From assembly GCF_021173675.1 (NCBI RefSeq), contig NZ_JAIHON010000016.1, forward strand, positions 159,845-223,844: a stretch of 64,000 nt of DNA, written 5' to 3'. The DNA is from Streptomyces lincolnensis. Its GTDB lineage: Bacteria > Actinomycetota > Actinomycetes > Streptomycetales > Streptomycetaceae. A program made the translations under genes and the position numbers. Positions 1-8,692 of this stretch are shown here, in pieces; the stretch's first letter is position 1, and each line of letters opens with the position of its first letter. The notes under the pieces were generated by a model. The model worked only from the letters and a program-made list of their open reading frames with translations. It was not told the DNA's origin and searched no databases.

Positions 1-1385
1 GCCTTCTTGACCTGCTTCTTCTGCCGGCCGGGGCCGCCGCCCATGCCCGGCACCCCGGGCATCCCCGGCATGCCGCCGCCCTGGGCCATGCGGGACATCA
101 TCTTGCGGGCCTCGAAGAACCGCTCGACCAGGTTCTTGACCGCGCTGACCTCGACGCCGGAGCCCTTGGCGATACGGGCGCGGCGCGAGCCGTTGATGAT
201 CGTGGCGTCGGCGCGCTCGGCCGGGGTCATCGACTTGATGATGGCGGCCGTGCGGTCGACGTCCCGCTCGTCCAGGTTGTTGATCTGGTCCTTGATCTGG
301 CCCATGCCGGGCAGCATCCCGAGGAGCTTCGAGATGGAGCCCATCTTCCTGACCTGCTCCATCTGGGCCAGGAAGTCGTCCAGGGTGAAGTCCTGGCCCT
401 TCTTGGACGCCAGCTTGGAGGCCATCTGAGCGGCCTCTTCCTGGCTGAACGTCTTCTCCGCCTGCTCGATCAGGGTGAGCAGGTCACCCATGTCGAGGAT
501 GCGGGAGGCCATCCGGTCCGGGTGGAAGGCGTCGAAGTCCTCGAGCTTCTCGCCGTTCGACGCGAACATGATCGGCTTGCCGGTGATCTGCCGGATCGAC
601 AGGGCCGCACCACCGCGGGCGTCACCGTCGAGCTTGGAGAGCACCACGCCGTCGAAGCCGACGCCGTCGCGGAAGGCCTCGGCGGTGTTGACCGCGTCCT
701 GACCGATCATCGCGTCGACGACGAAGAGGATCTCGTCGGGCGAGACCGCGTCCCGGATGTCCGCGGCCTGGCGCATCATGTCCTGGTCGATGCCCAGGCG
801 GCCGGCGGTGTCCACGATCACGATGTCGTGGACCTTCGACTTCGCGTGCTCGATGGAGTCCTTGGCGACCTTGACCGGGTCGCCCACGCCGTTGCCCGGC
901 TCCGGCGCGAAGACGGCCACGCCGGCGCGGTCGGCGACCACGCTGAGCTGGTTGACGGCGTTCGGGCGCTGGAGGTCGGCGGCGACCAGGAGGGGCGAGT
1001 GGCCCTGCTCCTTCAGCCAGCGGCCGAGCTTGCCCGCGAGGGTGGTCTTACCGGCACCCTGGAGACCCGCGAGCATGATCACGGTCGGGGGCTGCTTGGC
1101 GAAGCGCAGACGCCGGGTCTCGCCGCCGAGGATCGTGACGAGCTCGTCGTTGACGATCTTCAGGACCTGCTGGGCCGGGTTCAGCGCCTTGGAGACCTCG
1201 GCGCCGAGGGCACGCTCCTTGACGTTCTTGATGAACGTCCGGACGACCGGCAGCGCCACGTCCGCTTCGAGGAGGGCGATGCGGATCTCGCGCGCGGTGG
1301 CGTCGATGTCCGCCTCGGAGAGCCGTCCCTTGCCGCGCAGGTTCTTGAAAGTCGCTGAGAGGCGATCGGAGAGAGTATCGAACAC
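1..1385 (-). CDS. ffh: Signal recognition particle GTPase Ffh (3' end at the window edge)
   Basis: Protein part of the signal recognition particle: it binds signal sequences and the 4.5S RNA at the ribosome and docks with FtsY at the membrane. The reverse-strand translation starts at a GTG giving MFDTLSDRL. It runs through a four-helix N domain and a GTPase G domain with P-loop GLQGAGKTT, DTAGRLGID and SKLDGDARGG, then a Met-rich M domain ending in a Gly/Met/Pro-rich tail with GRQKKQVKK at the edge. About 461 codons are visible, so the gene is nearly complete; only the last residues and stop may lie outside. FtsY, its receptor, is encoded 7 kb away in this window. Confidence 0.96.
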   Translation of the reverse strand, partial: MFDTLSDRLSATFKNLRGKGRLSEADIDATAREIRIALLEADVALPVVRTFIKNVKERALGAEVSKALNPAQQVLKIVNDELVTILGGETRRLRFAKQPPTVIMLAGLQGAGKTTLAGKLGRWLKEQGHSPLLVAADLQRPNAVNQLSVVADRAGVAVFAPEPGNGVGDPVKVAKDSIEHAKSKVHDIVIVDTAGRLGIDQDMMRQAADIRDAVSPDEILFVVDAMIGQDAVNTAEAFRDGVGFDGVVLSKLDGDARGGAALSIRQITGKPIMFASNGEKLEDFDAFHPDRMASRILDMGDLLTLIEQAEKTFSQEEAAQMASKLASKKGQDFTLDDFLAQMEQVRKMGSISKLLGMLPGMGQIKDQINNLDERDVDRTAAIIKSMTPAERADATIINGSRRARIAKGSGVEVSAVKNLVERFFEARKMMSRMAQGGGMPGMPGVPGMGGGPGRQKKQVKK

Positions 1386-1455
1386 GGCGGCGTCGGTCCT
1401 CGGGGTCGGTGGCAGTGTGAGCGTCTTCCAGGGTATCGGGCCCCGCAAGACAATC

Positions 1456-1487
1456 GTCCCCGCCCGGTGCATACCGCGGGCGGGGAC
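1456..1487 (-). terminator. Hairpin after glnD
   Basis: Perfect 11-bp stem (GTCCCCGCCCG / CGGGCGGGGAC) with a 10-nt loop, just downstream of the glnD stop on its strand. The tail is only mildly T-rich. It separates the amtB-glnK-glnD unit from ffh. Confidence 0.65.
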
Positions 1488-1511
1488 GAGGGAGCGCGGT
1501 TCCTCGCGGGG

Positions 1512-3965
1512 TCACCCCCGCAGCGTCTCCTCCAGCTTGCGTGCCACGCTCGCCGCCTCCCCGCTCGGCAGCGGCGTGCCCTCCTGGCCGGTGACGTAGA
1601 AGGCGTCGACGGCGTTCGCGCCCAGTGTGGACACATGAGCGCTGCGGGTACGGACGCCCGCGTCCTCCAGGGCGCTGCCGATGCGGAAGAGCAGGCCCGG
1701 GGCGTCCTGGGCGCGGACCTCGATGACGGTGGCGTGGCGGGAGGCGGCCGAGGCGACCGTCACCCGGGGCGGGGGCGCCACGACGCCCCGGCGGCGCGGA
1801 TAGGCGGCGTCGCGCTCGGCGAGGCGCCCGGCGATGTCCAGCGAGCCGTCCAGGGCCCGGACGAGGTCGGCGCGCAGCCGGGCGGCCTGGGGCAGGGAGC
1901 CGTACTGGGCGGCGACCCGCCAGTTCAGCAGCAGCACGGAGCCCTCGACGCCGTCCGGCAGGTCCAGGGTGCGCAGTTCGGCGGTGCGGACCGTGAGGCG
2001 GTGCATGGCGAGGACGCCGGCGACCGCGGGCAGCACACCCGACTGGTCGGGGACGGCGATCAGCAGTTCCACGCCCAGCGGCTCCGGGTCCCCGGGCGGC
2101 TGGTCCTCCGCGACGGCCGGCGCCTCGGTCTGCGCGCGCAGCGACAGCACGGGGCTGCCGGTGGCGACCGCCTCGATCGCGAGCCGTTCCTGTTCGGCGG
2201 TGGGCGCGGCGTCCTCGGGGTCGTCCGGCTCGTCGCCGGCGAGGACCGCCGAGACCCGCTTGACCAGGTCGGCGACGAGCGAGCCGCGCCAGGACGACCA
2301 GGCGGCCGGGCCGGTGGCCAGCGCGTCCGCCTCGGTGAGCGCGTGCAGCAGCTCCAGAGTGCCCTGCGAGCCGACCGCCTCGGCGACCGAGCGCACGGTG
2401 GCCGGGTCCTCCAGGTCACGCCGGGTGGCGGTGTCGACGAGCAGCAGGTGGTGGCGTACGAGGGTGGAGAGCACCGCGACGTCCGCGCGGTCGAAGCCGA
2501 TCCGGGCGGCCACGTCCTTGGCGATGATCTCACCGGCCACGGAGTGGTCGCCGGGCCAGCCCTTGCCGATGTCGTGCAGCAGGGCCGCGACCAGGAGCAG
2601 GTCGGGGCGGTGCACGCGGCGGGTGAACTCGGAGGCGCGGACGGCGGTCTCGATCAGGTGCCGGTCGACGGTCCAGATGTGCACGGCGTTGCGCTGCGGA
2701 CGGCAGCGGACCCGCTCCCAGTCGGGCAGCAGCCGGGTGATCAGGCCCTCGGCCTCCAGCGCCTCCCAGACGTCGATGGTGGGCTGCCCGGAGCCGAGCA
2801 GGGTGACGAGCTGTTCGCGCGCCTCGGCGGGCCAGGGCGTGGGCAGCGGGCGCACGCCGGCCGCCATGCGCCGTACGGCGTGCAGGGAGAGCGGGAGTCC
2901 GGCCTGCGCGGCGGCGGCCGCGGCGCGCAGCGGGAGCACCGGGTCGCGGTCGGGGCGGGCGGCGCGGGCGAGCACCACCTCGCCGTCCTGCTCCACCACC
3001 CCCTCGGCGAGCGGGGAGCGCTCGGCGACCTGCTTGCCGCCCCCGAGCATGGCGCGCAGCCTCGGCCGCACGGCGCGCGACCTGAGGACGCGTCCCACTT
3101 CGCGCCAGGTGACATCACTGGCGTACGAGATGACCCGCGCCGCCTCGTAGACCTGGCGCAGCAGGGTGTCGGCGTCCAGCAGCCCCAGCTCGGCGGCGAC
3201 CTGGTCCTGCTCCTGGAGGGCGAGCCGGTCGGTGGCGCGTCCAGTGGCCAGGTGCAGGGCGTCACGGACGTCGAGGAGCCGGCGGCGGGCGTCGTCGAGG
3301 CCCTCGCGCGGGGCGTCGGCCAGCCAGGAGGCGGCGACGGCACGCAGCGCGGTGGCGTCCCGCAGGCCGCCGCGGGCTTCCTTGAGGTCCGGCTCCAGGA
3401 GGTACTGGAGTTCGCCCTGGCGTTCGGCGCGCTCGGCGCACAGTTCCTGGAGTTCGGGCAGGCGCTTGGGGGCCTGGTTGCGCCAGTCGGCGAGGACGGC
3501 GGTGCGCAGTCCGGCGGTGAGGCCGAGGTCGCCCGCGATGTGCCGGGCGTCCAGCAGGCCGAGCTGGACCTTCAGGTCCTCGGCGGCCGTCTTCCGCGCC
3601 TCGGCCGGGGTGCGGACCGAGTGGTCGAGGGCGAGGCCCAGGTCCCACACGGGGTACCAGATGCGGTCGGCCAGCGCGGCCACCGCGGCGGAGTCGCCGC
3701 CGTCGTGCAGCAGGACGAGGTCCAGGTCGCTGCGGGGGGACAGCTCGCCTCTGCCGTAGCCGCCGACGGCGATCAGGGAGACGCCGCGCAGCTGCTCGGC
3801 GCCCGCGGCGAACAGCCCGGACAGCCAGTCGTCCGTCAGTTCGGAGAGCGCCGAACGGCGCGGCGGCCCGGACCGCACCCCCTCCTGGAGGAGGCGCAGC
3901 CGGGCCGCCGCATAGCCGCTGGGTCCCGAGTCCTCTACGTCCTTGTGCACGTCCGTGCTCGTCAC
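1512..3965 (-). CDS. glnD: PII nucleotidyltransferase GlnD
   Basis: Modifies the PII protein GlnK in response to nitrogen status. In Streptomyces the known GlnK modification is adenylylation, and GlnD is the enzyme. The 817-residue protein shows a nucleotidyltransferase site near residues 68-82 (GGYGRGE, then SDLD), an HD phosphohydrolase motif near 460 (LLHDIGKG) and two C-terminal ACT-like regions, which is the usual GlnD order. I chose the GTG start because AGGAG lies seven bases upstream and MTSTDVHKD follows; the open frame extends 37 codons further upstream without a comparable ribosome binding site. It lies 31 nt after glnK and is the last gene of the amtB operon. Confidence 0.95.
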   Translation of the reverse strand: MTSTDVHKDVEDSGPSGYAAARLRLLQEGVRSGPPRRSALSELTDDWLSGLFAAGAEQLRGVSLIAVGGYGRGELSPRSDLDLVLLHDGGDSAAVAALADRIWYPVWDLGLALDHSVRTPAEARKTAAEDLKVQLGLLDARHIAGDLGLTAGLRTAVLADWRNQAPKRLPELQELCAERAERQGELQYLLEPDLKEARGGLRDATALRAVAASWLADAPREGLDDARRRLLDVRDALHLATGRATDRLALQEQDQVAAELGLLDADTLLRQVYEAARVISYASDVTWREVGRVLRSRAVRPRLRAMLGGGKQVAERSPLAEGVVEQDGEVVLARAARPDRDPVLPLRAAAAAAQAGLPLSLHAVRRMAAGVRPLPTPWPAEAREQLVTLLGSGQPTIDVWEALEAEGLITRLLPDWERVRCRPQRNAVHIWTVDRHLIETAVRASEFTRRVHRPDLLLVAALLHDIGKGWPGDHSVAGEIIAKDVAARIGFDRADVAVLSTLVRHHLLLVDTATRRDLEDPATVRSVAEAVGSQGTLELLHALTEADALATGPAAWSSWRGSLVADLVKRVSAVLAGDEPDDPEDAAPTAEQERLAIEAVATGSPVLSLRAQTEAPAVAEDQPPGDPEPLGVELLIAVPDQSGVLPAVAGVLAMHRLTVRTAELRTLDLPDGVEGSVLLLNWRVAAQYGSLPQAARLRADLVRALDGSLDIAGRLAERDAAYPRRRGVVAPPPRVTVASAASRHATVIEVRAQDAPGLLFRIGSALEDAGVRTRSAHVSTLGANAVDAFYVTGQEGTPLPSGEAASVARKLEETLRG

Positions 3966-3996
3966 CCAGCAGCTCCTGTTCGGTTCTTCTCTTCGG

Positions 3997-4335
3997 TCAG
4001 AGCGCGTCCGGGCCGCGCTCGCCGGTGCGTACCCGTACGGCGGTCTCGACCGGGAGGGACCAGACCTTGCCGTCACCGATCTTGCCGGTGCGGGCCGCCT
4101 TGACGATGACGTCGATCAGCTGCTCGGCGTCGTCGTCCTCGGCCAGCACCTCGATGCGGATCTTCGGGACCAGGTCGACGGTGTACTCGGCACCGCGGTA
4201 GACCTCGGTGTGGCCCCGCTGACGACCGTAGCCGCTCGCCTCGGTGACCGTCAGGCCGTGGACCCCGAAGGCCTGGAGGGCTTCCTTGATCTCGTCGAGC
4301 CGGTGCGGCTTGACGACGGCGGTGATGAGCTTCAT
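3997..4335 (-). CDS. glnK: PII nitrogen regulatory protein GlnK
   Basis: Trimeric PII signal protein that senses energy and nitrogen state and interacts with AmtB. It is 112 residues, the standard PII length, beginning MKLITAVVKP. The modified tyrosine sits at position 51 in the T-loop (RGAEYTVDLV), matching the adenylylation site known in Streptomyces. The start codon overlaps the amtB stop as ATGA, so translation is coupled to amtB. GlnD, the modifying enzyme, follows. A longer open frame on this strand (to 5013) covers the gene but upstream of the ATG it is Arg-rich shadow sequence inside amtB. Confidence 0.97.
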   Translation of the reverse strand: MKLITAVVKPHRLDEIKEALQAFGVHGLTVTEASGYGRQRGHTEVYRGAEYTVDLVPKIRIEVLAEDDDAEQLIDVIVKAARTGKIGDGKVWSLPVETAVRVRTGERGPDAL

Positions 4336-5675
4336 GCGTCCACCTTCTTGCCTGCTCCTGCGGCGACCGGGGAGGGGGCGGCGGGCTTGGCGGAACCGCC
4401 GCCGGCGCCGCTGAAGTCGTATGCGGTCTCGGCGTGCTCGGCCTGGTCGATGCCGGCCACTTCCTCGTCCTCGGTGACCCGCATGCCGATGGTCTTGTCG
4501 AGGATGAGGGCGAGGATCGCGGAGACGATCAGCGAGTAGGCGAGGACACCGCCGACACCGGCGAGCTGCTTCCACAGCTGGGCCCACTCGTGCTTGCCGT
4601 AGAAGACACCGGCGACGTCGGACTGGCCCTTGCCGCTGGCGAAGAAGCCGATCAGGACCGAGCCGACGACACCGCCGACGAGGTGGACACCGACGACGTC
4701 GAGCGAGTCGTCGTAGCCGAACTTGTACTTCAGGCCGACGGCCATGGCGCACAGGACACCGGCGATGGCGCCGACGCAGATCGCGCCGACCGGGGTGACC
4801 GCACCACCGGAGGGGGTGATGGCGACCAGACCGGCGACCGCGCCGGAGGCGGCGCCCAGCGTGGTGAACGCGCCGTGGCGGATCTTCTCGTAGACGAGCC
4901 AGGCCAGCATGGCGGCGGCGGTGGCGATCTGCGTGTTGACGAACATCAGCGAGCCGACGCCGTCGTCGTTGCCGAGCCACGAACCGGCGTTGAAGCCGAA
5001 CCAGCCGAACCACAGCAGACCGGCGCCGAGCATGACCAGCGGGAGGCTGTGCGGGCGCATGGGGTCGCGCTTGAAGCCGACGCGCTTGCCGATGACCAGG
5101 ATCACGCCGAGGGCCGCGGCACCGGCGTTGATGTGGACCGCCGTACCACCGGCGAAGTCGATCACGCCCATGTCGAAGGCCCAGCCGCCCTCACCCCAGA
5201 CCCAGTGGGCGACGGGGAAGTACACGACGGTGGCCCACAGCGCGATGAACAGCGCCCAGGCGCTGAACTTCACGCGGTCCGCGAGCGCGCCGCTGATCAG
5301 GGCGGGCGTGATGATCGCGAACATCAGCTGGAAGACGAAGAACACGAGCAGCGGGATGTTGTACGTGCCCCACAGTTCGCCCTTGTCGACGCCGCTGAGG
5401 CCCACCCAGTCGGAGTTCCAGCCGATGAGGCTGCCGGAGTCCGTACCGAAGGCCATGGAGAAGCCGTAGAGCGTCCACAGGATGGTGACGATCCCGAGGC
5501 TGATGAAGCTCATCATCAGCATGTTCAGGGTGCTCTTGACGCGGACCATGCCTCCGTAGAAGAAGGCCAGGCCCGGGGTCATGAGCATCACCAGGGCGGA
5601 ACAGATGAGCATGAAACCTGTGTTGGCGGGCGACAGCTCTACCTTGTCTGCCGCCATCATGATGGCTGGTGCCAT
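4332..5675 (-). CDS. amtB: Ammonium transporter AmtB
   Basis: Trimeric membrane channel for ammonium/ammonia uptake. The 447-residue protein has about eleven hydrophobic segments. Family features are visible near the N terminus (MLMTPGLAFFYGGMVR) and in the middle (DFAGGTAVHINAG, with one of the pore histidines). I set the start at MAPAIMMAADK because GAGGAGA precedes the ATG; the open frame extends 68 codons upstream with charged sequence unlike a transporter. It is the first gene of amtB-glnK-glnD and overlaps glnK by four bases. A candidate GlnR operator lies about 95 nt upstream of its start, consistent with induction under nitrogen limitation. Confidence 0.97.
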   Translation of the reverse strand: MAPAIMMAADKVELSPANTGFMLICSALVMLMTPGLAFFYGGMVRVKSTLNMLMMSFISLGIVTILWTLYGFSMAFGTDSGSLIGWNSDWVGLSGVDKGELWGTYNIPLLVFFVFQLMFAIITPALISGALADRVKFSAWALFIALWATVVYFPVAHWVWGEGGWAFDMGVIDFAGGTAVHINAGAAALGVILVIGKRVGFKRDPMRPHSLPLVMLGAGLLWFGWFGFNAGSWLGNDDGVGSLMFVNTQIATAAAMLAWLVYEKIRHGAFTTLGAASGAVAGLVAITPSGGAVTPVGAICVGAIAGVLCAMAVGLKYKFGYDDSLDVVGVHLVGGVVGSVLIGFFASGKGQSDVAGVFYGKHEWAQLWKQLAGVGGVLAYSLIVSAILALILDKTIGMRVTEDEEVAGIDQAEHAETAYDFSGAGGGSAKPAAPSPVAAGAGKKVDA

Positions 5676-5999
5676 CGGCGTCTCCTCGTCATTGGTACGG
5701 CCCCGTGCGGGCGAAGCCTGAGCGGATTGAGGGGCGGGCCGGTTATGCGGCAAGAGATTGGCGCAGCGCGGTTTCGGTGGACGCCCCTCGTTGTTTCGCC
5801 GCCGTGACGAAGGCACCTCGGGTGTTACACGTAGATGAACTGGCGGAATCGGGCCGCATCGATCGTTATCGTGGCGCAACCTTCGGCCGGGGAACGAGGC
5901 CGGCCGCGGTCGGCCTTCCGATGACCTGGCATGGGGGAGCCGAGTCGGGCAGTTCGGGAGGGCCGGCCGCGGCCGGGGTTCAGGGGTTCTCCTACGGTG
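5676..5999. other. Intergenic region between nsdA stop and amtB start
   Basis: A 324-bp gap on the upstream side of amtB. It holds the candidate GlnR operator and presumably the amtB promoter. The part nearest nsdA has GC-rich palindromic runs around 5960-5980 but no convincing terminator. I see no gene here. Confidence 0.6.
5771..5808 (-). promoter_or_regulatory. Candidate GlnR operator of amtB
   Basis: Read on the amtB strand: GTCAC, six bases, GAAAC, six bases, GGGCG, six bases, GAAAC. The known streptomycete GlnR box pair is gTnAc-n6-GaAAc repeated with six-base spacing. Three of the four half-sites match and the spacing is exact; the third half-site (GGGCG) is poor. It is about 95 nt upstream of the amtB start codon. 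Confidence 0.7.
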
Positions 6000-7493
6000 T
6001 CAGACCGCCTCCGCGGTCTCGGGCAGCTCGATGGCGAGCTGGTCGGTGAGGTGGACGACCTCGGCGAGATCACCGAAATCGCGTACGGCCGTGTCGACCG
6101 TCTTTCGAATACGAGTGTTGACCCGCTCGGAGCGCACCTTCTTGGCGATCTGCATGGCCTCGGCGGCCAGCACCGTGCTCTGCTCGGGCTCGCGCCGCAG
6201 CAGGTGCACGGTGGCCATGCCGATCAGGTTCAGTGCGTACGACCGCTGGTGTTCGTCGTCCTTGGCGAAGAGCTCGACGGCCCGCTGCATCAGGGGCTCG
6301 GCCAGGGAGGCGTAGGTGGGGCTGCGTCCGGCGACGTAGGCGAGGTCGCGGTAGGAGTGGGAGTTCTCGCCGTAGAGCTCGGCCTCGGAGAAGAAGCGGA
6401 TCCAGTCGGGGTCGGGCTCGTCCCACTCGTCGGCCTCACCGAAGGTGTCCTCGGCCATCCGGACCGCCCGCTTGCACTTGCCGGGCTGGCCCATGTTGGC
6501 GTAGGCGCGGGCCTCCATCGCATACAGCATCGACTGGGTGCGCGGGCTCGCGCAGTCGCGGCTGCCGTACTGCGCGAGGTGGATCAGCTCCAGCGCGTCC
6601 TCGGGCCGCCCGAGGTGGATCATCTGGCGGCTCATGCTGGAGAGGATGTACGAGCCGAGCGGCTTGTCACCGGCTTCCTTGGCCGCGTGCAGGGCGAGGA
6701 CGAAGTACTTCTGCGCGGTGGGCTGGAGCCCCACGTCGTACGACATCCAGCCGGCCAGTTCGGCGAGTTCGGCGGCGACCTTGAACAGCTTGCGGGTGGT
6801 GGCCTCGGGCTGGGGCTCCTGGAGGAGGTCGGTCACCTCGTGCAGCTGGCCGACGACCGCCTTGCGGCGCAGACCGCCGCCGCACTGGGCGTCCCACTGG
6901 CGGAACATCGCCGTCGTCGATTCGAGGAGGTCCAGCTCGGGCCTGGAGAGCCGGCCGCGGCGGGCCGAGGACGGCGCCGGCTCGGGTTCGTGCCGCGCGG
7001 CGGAGGGCGCCGGCACCAGCCAGCGCTGCATGGGCTCGATGAGGGACGGGCCCGCGGACAGGACCAGCGAGGTTCCGAGGAAGCCGCGCCGCGCCAGCAT
7101 CAGGTCGCTGCGCGAGAACTCGCTGAGCAGGGCCACCGTCTGCGGACCCGTCCAGGGCAGGTCGACCCCGGTCGCGGAGGGTGACTGGCGGGCGGCGCGC
7201 AGTCCGAGATCCTCCACGGAGACGACACAGCCGAACCGCTCCGAGAACAGCTCGGACAGGATCCTGGGGATGGGTTCGCGGGGGTTCTCACCGTCCAGCC
7301 AGCGGCGTACGCGCGAGGTGTCGGTGGAGATGTGGTTGGCCCCCAGCTGGCGGGCCCGCCGGTTCACCTGCCGGGCCAGCTCGCCCTTGGACCAGCCGCT
7401 GCGCACGAACCACGAGGTGAGCAGCTCGTTGGGGCGCTTGTCCGTGTTGCCGGCATTCGTCGCGCTCGATCCGCCACCGCCGTTGCCGCTCAC
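6000..7493 (-). CDS. nsdA: NsdA, TPR-like negative regulator of differentiation and antibiotic production
   Basis: NsdA was described in S. coelicolor as a repressor of sporulation and antibiotic synthesis; its biochemical role is not settled. The protein is about 497 residues. The N terminus has a helix-turn-helix-like stretch (KGELARQVNRRARQLG, then TSRVRRWLDGENPR), and the C-terminal half is rich in helical TPR-like repeats. I prefer the GTG giving MSGNGGGGSS because a GGGGG run lies upstream; an ATG 15 codons earlier is possible. The gene stands alone, with amtB downstream on the same strand and a primase-like gene diverging. Recognition comes from memory of the family and the local gene order. 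Confidence 0.85.
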   Translation of the reverse strand: MSGNGGGGSSATNAGNTDKRPNELLTSWFVRSGWSKGELARQVNRRARQLGANHISTDTSRVRRWLDGENPREPIPRILSELFSERFGCVVSVEDLGLRAARQSPSATGVDLPWTGPQTVALLSEFSRSDLMLARRGFLGTSLVLSAGPSLIEPMQRWLVPAPSAARHEPEPAPSSARRGRLSRPELDLLESTTAMFRQWDAQCGGGLRRKAVVGQLHEVTDLLQEPQPEATTRKLFKVAAELAELAGWMSYDVGLQPTAQKYFVLALHAAKEAGDKPLGSYILSSMSRQMIHLGRPEDALELIHLAQYGSRDCASPRTQSMLYAMEARAYANMGQPGKCKRAVRMAEDTFGEADEWDEPDPDWIRFFSEAELYGENSHSYRDLAYVAGRSPTYASLAEPLMQRAVELFAKDDEHQRSYALNLIGMATVHLLRREPEQSTVLAAEAMQIAKKVRSERVNTRIRKTVDTAVRDFGDLAEVVHLTDQLAIELPETAEAV

Positions 7494-7927
7494 TGGAACG
7501 CCCCCATCCCTGAGACCACTTGTCACTGAGTGCGCCAAGCCTTATCAGAATGCCGGTAAATACGGCCGCCCGTCCGGCAGTTGTCACCCTTCGAACGGGA
7601 ACCCGACTTGCCTCCGGCATACCCACGCGTGCATGTGCCCCCAGGACTCGTGCACTCAAAGTAATCCTACGATCACTGGTCCAGCCATGGCGATCCCGGA
7701 AACGCCACCATTCGCCACCCCTTCGAATGAACTCACGGTCGTCTCCACACGATTCACTTGACATAGGCCGACCGGGAGTGGGCGGAGCGATGCACTCAGG
7801 GGCGCGCGCATCCGAGCGCACCACCCTGTACGCCTCCGAGCGCTACGTGTTCACCGGGTCGGCGACGGAGAGTCACAGTTCGCGTTCGTCACGTAACCAC
7901 CGGCGCGCCGGACACGTTGGAGGGGGC
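7494..7927. other. Divergent intergenic region nsdA / primase-like gene
   Basis: This 434-bp stretch is visibly richer in A/T between 7540 and 7790 than its surroundings. It should hold promoters for both directions. A TAGGAT sequence on the nsdA strand near 7670 resembles a -10 element, and TTGACA on the plus strand at 7758-7763 resembles a -35 element, but neither has a good partner at the right spacing. No small gene is supported. Confidence 0.4.
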
Positions 7928-8584
7928 ATGGGCTTCACGATCGGCGGCATTCGGGAGATCCGCTCCGGTTCACGTCGGCGCGGTCGCTCGTCGGAGTGCA
8001 CCGCGGTCGCCGAGTTCACCGGGCTCTGGGGCTGGGACGTCGTCCCGGGCGCACGGGCCGCGGCGGGCGACTGCTCGTGCGGGCGGGCCGACTGCGCCGC
8101 CCCCGGCGCGCATCCCCTCGACTTCGCGCCCCCCGTCCCGGCGGGCGCCACCCTCGACGAGGTCACCAGGGCCTGGGCCGAGTTCCCCGGCGCCGCGGTG
8201 ATGCTGCCGGTCGGCCGGGCGTTCGACGTGATCGAGGTGGCCGAGCCCGCCGGGCGCCGCGCCCTGGTCCGGCTCGAACGCATGGGCCTCCCGCTCGGCC
8301 CGGTGACCGCCACACCCGACGGCCGCGCCCACTTCTTCGTCGCCCCCGGCGCCGCCGCCGAACTCCCCGAGCTGCTCTACCGCATGGGCTGGGACGACCC
8401 GACCTCCCTCGACCTGCACGGCCTCGGTCCCGGCAGCCACATCACCGCACCCCCGTCCGACCGCGCCGGCCTGGGCCCCGCCCGCTGGCTCCGCCCCCCG
8501 TCCCTGGACACGGCGACCAAGCCTCCGGCGGCGAGGCTGCTGCTGGGGACGCTGGCGTACGTGGCGCATCGGTCGCGGGCGTAG
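7928..8584 (+). CDS. Stand-alone primase/polymerase N-domain-like protein
   Basis: A 218-residue protein resembling the N-terminal domain of the bifunctional primase-polymerase (Prim-Pol) family common on actinobacterial chromosomes and plasmids. Near residues 43-61 it has the family-like segment GDCSCGRADC followed by PGAHPLD, then a hydrophobic core (AAVMLPVGRAFDVIEV). No helicase or C-terminal primase domain follows, so catalytic activity is unproven. The ATG has an excellent ribosome binding site (GGAGGGGGC). It is monocistronic, diverges from nsdA, and ends at a terminator shared with ftsY. The family call comes from motif recall. Confidence 0.7.
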   Translation: MGFTIGGIREIRSGSRRRGRSSECTAVAEFTGLWGWDVVPGARAAAGDCSCGRADCAAPGAHPLDFAPPVPAGATLDEVTRAWAEFPGAAVMLPVGRAFDVIEVAEPAGRRALVRLERMGLPLGPVTATPDGRAHFFVAPGAAAELPELLYRMGWDDPTSLDLHGLGPGSHITAPPSDRAGLGPARWLRPPSLDTATKPPAARLLLGTLAYVAHRSRA

Positions 8585-8636
8585 GTCCTACGGGGCCGGA
8601 CACAGCACCGGCACACACAGCAGAGGCGTACACAGC

Positions 8637-8675
8637 GAAGCGCCCGCTCCAACTGCACCTTGGGGCGGGCGCTTC
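8637..8675. terminator. Bidirectional terminator between the primase-like gene and ftsY
   Basis: Fourteen-base arms (GAAGCGCCCGCTCC and GGGGCGGGCGCTTC, with one T:G wobble) lie between two convergent genes. They are followed by TTCG on the plus strand. Confidence 0.75.
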
Positions 8676-8692
8676 TTCGCGTATACGGACGG

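Noticed and set aside
1467..4103. Plus-strand open frame of 878 codons
   Set aside because: It is antisense to glnD and rich in Gly, Gln, Val and His in the pattern of a reversed GC-rich gene. glnD on the other strand has clear catalytic motifs.
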